This document shows, piece by piece, positions 11,652 to 22,000 of a stretch of 64,000 bases of DNA. The notes beneath the pieces were generated by a model. It did no database searches. It was not told the DNA's origin and worked only from the letters and a program-made list of their open reading frames with translations. Both the position numbers and the translations under genes were made by a program. Origin of the DNA: Linum tenue (lineage: Eukaryota; Streptophyta; Magnoliopsida; Malpighiales; Linaceae); contig CAMGYJ010000005.1 of assembly GCA_946122785.1 (NCBI GenBank), forward strand, positions 33,904,002 through 33,968,001, written 5' to 3'. Position 1 is the stretch's first letter; each line of letters opens with the position of its first letter.

Positions 11652-12013
11652 GGGTTGGTTTGGATGTGGAAATTTTAAAACGTTGAAATTTGTCTGAATT
11701 TCCATGTTTTACAAAATCAAGGAATTGACTTGTGAAAATTGGAAAAAAAAATCAACGTTTGGATAGGGTTTAGTTTTGTGGGAATTGATGGTGTGGAATT
11801 TGGAAAAAGAAGTAAGAAAATGTGGTAATGTCAAATTACTAGGGGGAGGTGTAGTATTCTCAATTACCATGAATGTGGTAATTGAAGCCAATTTCCATGG
11901 TCCAATTTTCATACCATTTTTGTTCTCCCAAATGTGGGTTTTTAACCCAATTACTGCATTATGCGGTAATTAGGTCCAATTACTCCATTACATTTCCACA
12001 TCCAAACGACCCC
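11652..12013. mobile_element. 362-bp MITE with 22-bp terminal inverted repeats
   Basis: The left end GGGTTGGTTTGGATGTGGAAA matches the reverse complement of the right end with 2 mismatches in 22 (11652-11673 against 11992-12013). TA dinucleotides flank both ends (11650-11651 and 12014-12015). The interior is AT-rich with sub-terminal GGTAATTG-type inverted pieces and no transposase. The ends resemble the abundant plant MITEs that begin GGG-CGTTTGGATGTGG. TA flanks would fit a Tc1/mariner-type target, but a 3-bp target cannot be excluded. Confidence 0.8.
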
Positions 12014-13560
12014 TAATACAAAATTACAAACGGACGTACATGGTGATAGTAATAATTTAATTTCATAGTTGTTAACAATTATGACTTTGTATGTTCCTAT
12101 AATTGCTAGTAATAATGATTTTGTACCTCCCCTCGTCAATAAGGATTTCCATATAGGTTCGAGTAAGATTTTTCACATGGTCAATGATGACTTTATATCA
12201 TAGTTAGTAAAAGCTCCAATTGTATCCGTTTCAGACTTTCGTTTTCATACTATTATTAAACAAATTGATTTTTTCTTTCATTTGACTCATGTATTAATCC
12301 CATATAAAATTCAAACAACATGTTTAATACTCATATTTAATTAAATAAATTGGAAATTTGAAAACTATTTATACATGAATTTATATTTAAAATAATTAAT
12401 TTTAATGTCTTATCACTATTGACTCATTATCATACGTAACATAAGTTTATAGATGAATTAAAATATTTGTATGAATTTTATGCATACCATACGCGTACCT
12501 TATCTTACTAAATATGGTTTATAAATTGTGCGTCAAGTCCCTCTAAGGACAGATGATGATATGACACAAAGATAAATTGTGAGTAATGATTTCTCTCGTT
12601 GATCTTCGATTATGCATGACAGCTTAGAAAAACACCTCTATCTTATTTTCATAACTAGATCAAATAGTTAACGGGAAAATTAGTGGTTTATAATTGACTA
12701 AAAGTTAAAAGATCGTTAATAAAATCATTTATGTGTTTTAGCGTAAAAAACATATATAGTGCAATAATTTAATGATTGAAATAATTATCGATAACTATAA
12801 ATAATTTCGAATTCATATCATCCATAACCAAAAAATTTAAATAATCAATCAAACTATCTCCCAAAATAAATCATCAAAAAGATTTTTGAATTCACGTAAA
12901 TAATTAGGATGACAATCGATAATGAACCACGTAAAATCGAGAGGCTAGGAAACAAAAAGAAAAGCATAAATAAAATTAGTAATTTAGGTTGGGTGGTCTT
13001 AGTTTATGATTTAAGTATTTTTTTTTTCCTTTTCTTTTTTTATATTAAAATATTAAACCGGTGGACCTATTTAAATCAAGATGATTAATTTGTATTTAAA
13101 ATTAACCTTATGGTGCGTGTGTAATCAAATACATATCATTCACTGTCATTTATTCCTTATTAATGGACAAAAAAATGTACTACACCAATTTGATGAAACT
13201 CTCCTATCAAAATTGTCGTCTTAATTCGCTTTCGTGAAGAAAATATAAAAAAGGGTTCCTGATTTCCTGCTAGCTTCCAGCGACCTCCTCATTCCTCAGC
13301 AACAAATGGCAAAAAAACGGTCCCGGTCAGAAATGGCCACACACACACTCACTCACTCACCAAGACCAACTCAACATTTCCGGCCGTGTCACTTTCATCC
13401 ACCAAAGAAAACGACACCGGATTCCGTGGATCCCAACCCCTTAATTAGTTCGGCATTGAATTATTAAATTTTATCTTCTGTTATTATTTACCAAATAAAA
13501 TATTTCCAAATATGAATTCCACTCTCTGCCACCGATCAGAGAGAGTCTCTGAGGCCGCCA
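12014..13560. other. AT-rich spacer upstream of the Sec14 gene
   Basis: Very AT-rich with no coding signal. After about 13250 it becomes GC-richer, with short (CA)n and CACT repeats at 13337-13362. This probably marks the start of the Sec14 promoter region. Confidence 0.5.
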
Positions 13561-13576
13561 CTTCGCTTACATTTTC

Positions 13577-14606
13577 TTGATCACCAAACAGCTTACGAAC
13601 TCCGCCATTTATATAACCCCTCTCTCTCTCTCTCTCTCACACCTCCCCACCCCAATCTCATTTTTTCATTTTTCCTCTTCTTTCACTCTCTCGCCTTTTT
13701 TTTCATATCCTCTTCCGTTTATCGATCGATCGCCGCACATTTCCCGCCCAGGAAAATCCACCGGAAAAAAAAAACGACCTCCGCCTCTCCATCTGGCCGG
13801 TCAAACTGAGACAGCGCCTCCCCGAGCGGTGCTCCAGGAAGCGATCACAGCTGCTCATCTACTCTACCGTTGAAAGGTTCGTCCGACGATCCTCTCGATT
13901 TCTTTCCGTGGATTTGCATGGTCGTTTGTTTGCTTGTGAAAATTATGAAATCAGGTGTAATTCGATCCGCGAGTGAATTCTTTGTGGTTGACTCAGTGAT
14001 GATCAATCCACCTGGCCTGCCTGTTGTTTAGATCTGGATTCGATTAGTTTTGAAGCCGCGCGTGTGTAGCTCAGTGATCACGTAACGAATTTCATTTTTC
14101 TCTCTGGCTTAATTCGTTTTTTTTTTTTTACCGGCGTGTTTTGGATTCCTCTCCAAAATTGCCTGGCTGCTGGCCTGATCATTTCCCTGATGTTTCCGTT
14201 TGGTTTCTCGGAAAATCGGAATCGTCGATCAGACTGTGGGAATATGTCACTTGTGAAATCCGGGAGAGTTAGATAGATCAGAATCACACTTGCGTAGACT
14301 TTTTCTTCTCTCTTTCCTGTTCTTCTCCCCTGTTTTCAGGAGAAAAAAAAAATTAAGCGTCAATCCACGTGATGAGCCGAGTTGTTTGTTTATTTCCTTA
14401 CGACGCTGGATCACGTGGTCAGAACCGGACACGATTCCTGCATTTTTTTGCGGGATTTATTAACATTTTTCACCCAAAAAGAAAAGAGAAATGCAAAGCT
14501 GCAGATTCATAGTCATAATAATGACCCTGAAATGTTTGAATGGCGCTTGTTTTTTGACCTTTCTAGAAAGATCCACTTTGTTTGTGTGGGAGGCACGCCC
14601 GCCATC
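13577..14606 (+). promoter_or_regulatory. Probable 5' leader with leader intron of Sec14 gene
   Basis: A pyrimidine tract with a (CT)n run (about 13618-13641) is followed by a GC-richer leader. At about 13878 there is a possible donor, then T-rich intron-like sequence to an acceptor (TTTCTAG) near 14566. The remaining 40 bases lead into the ATG at 14607. A leader intron of about 690 bp is common in plant housekeeping genes. Two CACGTG cores lie inside it (near 14368 and 14412). All of this is inferred from sequence texture. Confidence 0.4.
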
Positions 14607-16044
14607 ATGTTCCGAAGGAAGCAACAGAATGGTCAGGAGATTGACCTTGCACAGAGAGATGCTAAGGTAAATAGTAAATACCCTCTCTCATCCATCCCTC
14701 ACGCCTTTTCCTGTTTGTTCGTTTGGGGAAAAACCTGACAATGGGTTTGATTTGATTTGCCAATTTGACCAAGGCCTAAATCGGGCTGACATGAATTTGT
14801 TATAATATTGTGATCGTATCGATCTGAATGACAATAAACAGTTTTTACGATCCTATCAGTTGATATAGTATGGTAAAATTGTTTACGTTTCGTTTTGGTT
14901 TAATGATCCCATATTTCGCTCTTCGTAGGTAAATGAGCTAAGGGCTGCTTTAGGGCCTTTGTCAGGTAGGAAAGCAAAGTACTGTACTGATGGATGCCTG
15001 CGGAGATACCTGGAAGCTAGGAACTGGAATGTTGACAAGGCTACTAAAATGCTTGAAGAGACTCTCAAGTGGAGAGCCACATATAAGCCTGAACAAACCC
15101 GCTGGGTATTTGATTGCAATAATGCATCGCCTTCTTTTGTTTCTTGTTGTTGGATTACAAGCTATGGAATTTTGGTGGTTGCTCACTGGATCTACTCTGT
15201 TGCTGCACAGCATGAAATAGCACATGAAGGGGAGACAGGCAAGGTGTTTCGAGCCAATTTTCGCGATCGTGCTGGGAGGACAGTACTGATTATGAGGCCA
15301 GGGATGCAGGTTAGTGCCAGGGTTACAATGTGTAATCTCCCAATTACACCTAACAAAACCAACCGAGATCGTTGCTAAAGTTATATTCTTTCCTTCTCCG
15401 TTGCAGAACACCAACTGTGCAGAGGACAATATCCGGCATTTGGTGTATCTCATCGAGAACAGCATTCTCAACCTTCCTGAAGGCCAAGATCAAATGTCAT
15501 GGTTGATAGACTTATCGGGATTCTCCTTGAACACCAACGTCTCCATGAGAACTGCTCGTGAAATCATCAACATTTTGCAGAATCACTACCCGGAGAGGCT
15601 CGCCCTTGCATTTCTGTACAGCCCGCCAAGAATTTTCGAAGCATTCTGGAAGGTCTGCTCTCCTTCTTAGTCTGTTAATTGTGTGGTTGGTCATATAGTG
15701 AATTGATCTTTATTTTCCCTACATGCTATGTTGTTGTCTACTAGGCTGTGAAATACTTCTTGGATCCAAAAACTTCACAGAAGGTGAAGTTTGTGTACCC
15801 GAACAAGAAAGAGAGCGTGGAGCTCATGAGCTCCCTCTTCGACGCCGACAACCTTCCTAAAGAGTTTGGCGGGAAGGCCACACTGCAGTACGATCACGCC
15901 GAGTTCTCCCAGATGATGGTTCAAGATGATGTAAGAACTGCAAAATTCTGGGGATCGGATGAGAAGCCGATCCCAATTTCCAGCAGTCTTGCTGTGAACC
16001 AGGTCGCTCCGGAGCCATTGCCTCTGGCCCCAGCAGCCAGCTAG
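14607..16044 (+). CDS. Sec14-like CRAL-TRIO phosphatidylinositol transfer protein
   Basis: Five exons: 14607-14666, 14929-15105, 15211-15309, 15407-15652 and 15745-16044. All junctions are GT-AG and in frame, giving 293 residues. Residues 20-80 are the CRAL-TRIO N-terminal helical region (CTDGCLRRYLEARNWNVDKA). Residues 85-255 form the lipid-binding CRAL-TRIO fold (LIDLSGFSLN, RLALAFLYSPPRIFEAFWK, LPKEFGGK). This is the small, soluble, single-domain Sec14 class with no GOLD or nodulin domain, similar to Arabidopsis AT4G08690 and 'random slug protein 5-like' entries. Expected role: exchange of phosphatidylinositol or a similar lipid between membranes and support of phosphoinositide signalling. 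The ligand cannot be read from sequence. The start is supported by the short MFRRKQ exon typical of relatives. The Pro/Ala-rich tail is the least conserved part. Confidence 0.93.
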
Positions 16045-16916
16045 AAGCCATAACTCTACCTATCACCAAATACCAAGTCTTACCTACCCATGAGAAATCC
16101 AAAATGGCGGATTTTAAAGCAACTGAAAGGGAGCTGTCCTGATCTAATTTATTATTAGTGAAGTGATGAGTTGATGAATAACCGGTCCAAATTGATGTTC
16201 TTGTTTAACAGTTGTTATTATTATATGCGGATAGAAGACAGTTTATCTCTAAATATTCCTCAACTCTATGCTCTTTCCCTTCTTGATGTATTTCTCTCCT
16301 ACTCGCCTCTTTCGATTGTAAGAATGGTAAATTTGAAATCTCAAACAGAATTTCCCTTTGACATAATTCAGGCATACAATTGGTATCTCGCCTAACCGAA
16401 AGGAAGACAAGTTTTGGCTCCGAGCCATAAAGGCTTAGCAAGCACTTGCAACTTGCAAGCAGCCCACTGCATATTGAAATTAGAATGGGGTGAACTAACT
16501 AATGGAAAATCAGATGTAGGATTCGAATGCTACGACAACATGAACAGAAATTCCAAAGCATAAGTCTACGCGACGGAAGTAGCTTATGGTACAAGAAACT
16601 CTATTCTTCCTACGTTCTTTGTACGTAATGAATTGGCAGTTCTGTAAGCACTAATCCATGAAGAGGCAAGATAAAAGCACTGCATCACAACTTAACAGCA
16701 TTCATATTCAGTAGTTAAAACACGGTTCTAAAACTTAGCAGTAATCATGCTTGGTAGTTATACTATGCCACAACTTTAACATCATTCATCTTCAGTAGTT
16801 ACACGCTAACGCTACACTACACTACAACTTATCAGCATTCAGGCCTCAGGAGTTACTCTGTACAACAACTTTTAGAAGGCAGTTTAAGTTCCATCAATAT
16901 TTGTAGGGTCACAGGC
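16045..16916. other. Convergent 3' flanks of Sec14 and AE7-like genes
   Basis: Holds the 3' UTRs of the two converging genes. An imperfect repeat runs from about 16690 to 16870, with successive copies of a CAGCATTCATATTCAGTAGTTA-like motif (for example TCATCTTCAGTAGTTACAC and CAGCATTCAGGCCTCAGGAGTTAC). No gene was seen. Confidence 0.5.
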
Positions 16917-18217
16917 TCACAGCTCATTTGAGTAAAGACACTCATCGACGAGTTGGCGGAGATTAGGATTCTCTAAGGCAGCAGCAACTCTTTCCTTGTC
17001 ATTTAACTGCTTATTCACTGCAAAACACGGGCTTGGAAAGATCAAACTATTGAAGCAACAATGTCAGTTACGAGTGAGTAGAATAACGACCCATCTGTGT
17101 ACATATCAAGCCCCACGATTTACAGGAGACTAAGCTATGTGTTTTTTTTTTAAAATTTTGATTGATGAAGGGAATCTAAACTGAGACATGATAGCGGGGG
17201 GACGAATTGAGAAACATTACTTGAAAGCAGTCATGCTAATGCCGGGTTCCAAATCAAGCCTAGAAGAGGAAACTTTACCTGCTTCTTCATCTGCATGAGA
17301 TCCAGGGGAAACTTTTATGTCAACCTGCAGAAAAAGTAACAACAAAGGCATAGCTGCTTTTATCTGACTTGAGAAGAAGAATTGGTTCAGCTCAAACTGA
17401 ACTTGTAGATTCAAATTAGCCAAGTTCTAGCAAGCATCCCTCTGAAACCTGGTGAGCGAATCACGGTCTAGCTCAAAGCGAGATTGGCATATCCGTATCT
17501 AACAGCACATCCCTGGAACTGACCTTGTAATGAGGAGGGAAACATTCTTGTAGCTTCACTCTAAGGCATAGACCAATTACAGTCGCCATGCTGCAATGCT
17601 GAATGGTTGGGGTGAATGTAATCTTATAGAACAACACCAAAGACACAACACCCACTCACTACTTAAGAACATCCATGGCAAGAGCATAGAAGTCTGAATC
17701 TAAACTACCCAGATGAATAAATCGCACAACAAATCAACTCAGCTCTAAGTACGAGAAACTCATCATATTTTGGATAACATTTCCTCCTTATTCGATTCAA
17801 GTTAGCAGCAGGCAGAAAGACTCACAGGATGCGACCAAGCTTATCATCCACTGTAATTGATTCCTCCGACAATACACTGAGCTGCTCCAGTGAATACGGG
17901 TGCTCCGGATCTCTAATATCCCTCACGAAATTTGTCAACTTTTAGTCAAGGATCGCCATTTCAGGTTCCCCACTCATCGGAATCAGTTCATGACAAAAAG
18001 GAAAGAAACAGACAGAAAATTGCACGACTCAATCCAACCAAAGGGAAACCCACATCAGGAAACGAGAAGCGATTTGCGGGGGAAAGAAAAGAAAAGAAAG
18101 GATATCATAGATATCGAGTGGATCGACGGCGTCGTCGCAGTGGGGATCTTCGCATCGGGCGACCCTTTCCTTCTTAGCGTGGACGATTGGGTTAGCATTG
18201 ATCAGACCCAGAGTCAT
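16917..18217 (-). CDS. AE7-like MIP18 (DUF59) cytosolic Fe-S assembly protein; splicing uncertain
   Basis: Exon homology blocks: 18217-18106 ([20 protein letters not shown]), 17931-17826 ([17 protein letters not shown]), 17622-17524 ([20 protein letters not shown]), 17324-17279 ([14 protein letters not shown]) and 17017-16917 ([20 protein letters not shown]). In order they cover the whole MIP18 protein, about 157 residues. The best match is the AE7-like (AEL) subgroup rather than AE7 itself. Family role: CIA targeting complex, delivery of Fe-S clusters to cytosolic and nuclear proteins. Introns 3 and 4 splice cleanly. Intron 1 is U12-type, and no AC or AG acceptor at its 3' end is both expected and in frame. 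Intron 2 (CT/GTGAGT...AAG/ATT) is one base out of frame. In-frame alternatives exist but insert about 17 residues (intron 1) or delete the conserved TFTPTIQHC stretch (intron 2). The gene may be decaying, non-canonically spliced, or affected by sequence error. Confidence 0.8.
17932..18105 (-). other. U12-type (minor spliceosome) intron with AT donor
   Basis: On the minus strand the intron begins ATATCCTTTC right after the coding bases TATG, matching the U12 donor consensus ATATCCTT. Near its end is TCCTTGAC, a perfect match to the U12 branch consensus TCCTTRAY. The branch A lies 12 bases before an AC and 14 before the frame-preserving AA end. There is no U2 polypyrimidine tract. Using AC adds two bases and hits a stop. 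Ending at AA (17932) restores the conserved Tyr-Asp-Phe-Val. AT-AA ends are a rare known U12 variant. Confidence 0.75.
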
Positions 18218-19017
18218 TGATCTCGTCTCTCTTTCAACTCCTTTTCGTCCTCTTCCTCGCAGTCTCTTTCGCTCTCCGGTGACCTCTTCCCTTCCCTTTA
18301 CTTCTCAACCTTTTCTTTCTTTACTCAACTACTCGAGTTCACGGACACATTGTCCGCCGCAGTCGGCGAATTTCAGGGGCTGATTCCGGGGGCCATTTGA
18401 AGGTCGACACATGTCACACTTTCGTCTGTCCGGTTCGTGGTTGTCACGTGGAACGCCGGTCGATTTAACCAAGAATAACCGAATGCGATCATGAAATCGG
18501 TTTGAGTACACCGATATGACTGGAATGATTAATTTTGCATTGACATATAAATTAGATAGTTCTAGTGACTGTAATTAAAAGAATTAATTTGTGGTTTGTT
18601 TAAATTAAATGTTGATGATATTTGTTGGATACAAATATAAGCGTTTGGGTGTTGTGATTTTGCATATTTTTACATATGTTGTTAAATCGACGTGAATCGA
18701 CATAAACCATTGTACTATTCTAGGAACCATACTACTTGTTAAACCGGGTCCAATAATATAAAAAACCGGTTTGACGGTCCGGTTTGGAAGTCCAATCAAT
18801 TAGAGTCATCATTTCGCCGACCTCTGGCCACGTCGGCGGGGTCCCATTTGTTTGAGAACCGTAGGACTGTTGCGTCCGGCATTTGGATCTCGGGCCGATT
18901 TGAGCTAGCCGGGTTGGCCCATTACCGACGAGCGCCTAGCTTTCGGTGCGGTGCGTGTAATGAAATTGTGATCGGAGAAAGGAAGATCAGGCGGAGACCA
19001 AAGGGCGGGGGGGAAAT
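18218..19017. promoter_or_regulatory. Divergent intergenic region AE7-like / VPS39
   Basis: 800 bp between two opposed start codons. It holds pyrimidine-rich leader sequence next to the AE7-like start (18220-18340), a perfect G-box core CACGTG at 18445-18450, AT-rich middle sequence, and a GC-rich patch before VPS39. No TATA box is obvious on the VPS39 side. A shared, bidirectional promoter is plausible but not shown. Confidence 0.4.
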
Positions 19018-22000
19018 ATGGTGCACAGTGCCTATGATTCCTTCGAGCTCCTCAGAGGCTGTCCGACGAAAATCGATGCCGTCGCGTCCTACGCTTCGAA
19101 GCTCTTCGTCGGCTGCTCCGATGGCGCTCTTCGAGTCTACGCTGCCGAATCCGATCGATCTTCGTCGTCTCCGGATTACCTCGGCCAAGCTCAAGAACTA
19201 CGAAAGGAAGGATACGCCCTGGAGAGGACAGTGAACGGGTATTCCAAGAAGAGTTTGTTGGCAATGGAGGTATTGGCCTCGCGAGAGCTGCTCCTCTCGC
19301 TCTCTGAATCGATCGCTTTTCACAGACTCCCTAATTTGGAGACTTTCGCTGTGATCACCAAAGCCAAAGGCGCCAATGTTTACTCCTGGGATGATCGGAG
19401 AGGCTATCTGTGCTTCGCGAGGCAAAAGCGAGTCTGCATCATCCGCCACGATGGTGAGTTTCTCGTTTCGAATTCCACAGTTGCTGCTGAAATTCCGATG
19501 CGTCTTCTGGTCTGGAACTGAAAATTTTGGAGGTGTTCTTCAGCAGGACGAGGATTCGTGGAGGTGAAAGAATTTGGCGTCCCTGACATGGTGAAGTCAA
19601 TGTCCTGGTGTGGCGAAAACATATGTCTTGGGATTAAGAAGGAATACGTGATACTGAACGCCACTAGTGGTGCGTTGAGCGAGGTGTTTCCTTCTGGTAG
19701 ACTGGCTCCACCTCTGGTCGTCCCTCTTCCTTCAGGAGAACTTCTTCTTGGCAAGGTAGCACTCATCTTTCAGCCCTCCAGGCTCCAACTGTTGGACGAA
19801 TTGTTTTCTTCTGGACTGTTGCCATTTACTTCTCACCCGTGAATGACTGTAAAAAGCTATCACTTGCAACTCCTTACAGGAGAATATTGGAGTCTTCGTG
19901 GATCAAAACGGCAAGCTTCATCAAGCTGAAAGGATTTGTTGGTCGGAAGCTCCCTCTGTTGTTGTGGTTCAGAAGCCGTATGCGATTGCCCTGCTTCCAA
20001 GGCGTGTTGAGGTAGCAGCATAGAGCATGAGAAGTTCCTCTCCTCTTTATCTTTGTCTGGAGATGGTATTCCTGACGAGGTTTTGTAAAATGAATGCAGA
20101 TACGGTCTCTTCGAGTTCCATACCCGATGATTCAGACCATCGTTCTTCAGAATGTCCGTCGTCTTGTTCAGAGCAATAATGCAGTAATTGTTGCATTAGA
20201 TAATTCTGTTCACGGACTCTTTCCTGTTCCTGTTGGTGCACAGGTACATCTTGTACCCCTTTGGTTTTTGGGTTAGAATTTTCTTGACTGGTAGTTTCTA
20301 GGTTAATTCTTGTGATGACTGGTAGGTGGGTATCAAAGAATACAGTCTAGAGGAAAGAAAGATTCTTGAATTTTGAAATCAAGTTGACTGCCCTGGGTCA
20401 TCTTAGACATATTTCGATTATGTTTTTGCTTTTGGTGCTCATATAAACTTGATTTGACACATTGACATTGCACTTCTTAAAATATTCCTATGATTATGGT
20501 GCAGATCGTGCAATTAACTGCATCTGGAAATTTTGAAGAAGCTCTGGCATTGTGCAAGTTACTTCCTCCTGAAGATGCAAGCCTTCGAGCTGCAAAGGAG
20601 GGGTCCATTCACATAAGGTAGATATTTACCAAAATTGACTGATGAACTATTTGCATCACTTAGTTCTTGTTTCACTACTATGATTGATGTGTTTCTCGCT
20701 AATCGCAAGGCTCGGTCTAGCAAATGGATTTTCATTGTACATGTATGATTTTCTGTGTGGCATGTAATAGCAGCCAGACTCTATTATTTTCTCCTTTTTT
20801 GGTGAAAAGTAATTTTTCCTTTGAAGGTTCCTATTATGATTTTTCTTTAAACAAGTTGCTGATAGGGTTTTTCACTTTCCACAGATATGCTCACCATCTT
20901 TTTGACAATGGGAGTTATGAGGAGGCTATGGAACACTTTTTAGCTGCCCAAGTAGATATCACCTATGTACTTTCTATGTATCCGTCAATAGTTCTTCCCA
21001 AAACAACTTTGCTTCCTGAAACAGACAAGCTAGTGGACAGTGACCCAGATGCTGTACATCTATCAAGAGGTTCTTCTGGTGCATCAGATGATATGGATCC
21101 CTCATCTGCATCACATTTTGGGGATTTTGATGAGCATTCCGCACTTGAGTCCAAGAAAATGAGCCATAATACTCTCATGGCTCTCATCAAATACTTACAG
21201 AAACGGAGATACAACATAATTGAAAAGGCCACTGCCGAGGGGACAGAGGAGGTTGTTTTAGGTGCTGTTGGTGATAATTATGGACATTACGACTCTAGTA
21301 GGGTCAAAAAGTCTGGCAAGGTAGAAGCTGATCCTTTCGAATAACTTGTTAATTCACATAGTTTGCAGCTACAATGCCTACAAAAGCATATTCTTGAAGT
21401 ATAATAATGGTAACTCTAGGTAGTTCACTTTTGACAAGAAAAGTAACTACATGTAATGCTTCTGTTCCGCTTGGTTTCTTCTATTATCTGACACTGTTTA
21501 TGATCTCTCAGGGGCGTGGCAATGTTGCGATTAACTCAGGGGCTAGAGAAATGGCAGCTATCCTAGACACTGCACTACTCCAAGCACTTCTGCTTACTGG
21601 ACAGTCTTCAGCTTCTGTAGAATTACTCAGAGGCCATAATTATTGTGATTTAAAAATATGTGAGGAGAGTCTTCAAAAGAGACATCACTATTCTGCTTTG
21701 CTGGAGCTTTATAGAAGCAATGCCATGCACCGTGAAGCTCTAAAGCTTCTGCATCAATTAGTCGAAGAGTCAAGCTCAGGCAAATCTGAGGTTACGCATA
21801 AGTTCAAGCCTGAGGACATTCTAGAGTATCTCAAGGTATTTTTAGTTTCTATTCTGGTACCTCTTTTTCATTTAGTTCATATATCTTTCTAGGAAAATTG
21901 AATGAGAATTAGCAAGACCAAAGCATTAGATCAACCATCTTCCAGGATCTAGAAAGGATAGTTGGCCTTTGTGCAACCTGTGGTTTTCTTTCCTCTACCA

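Noticed and set aside
13577..13873. ORF in the Sec14 leader
   Set aside because: Ser/Pro/Leu-rich translation comes from the (CT)n and pyrimidine-rich 5' UTR, not from a protein.
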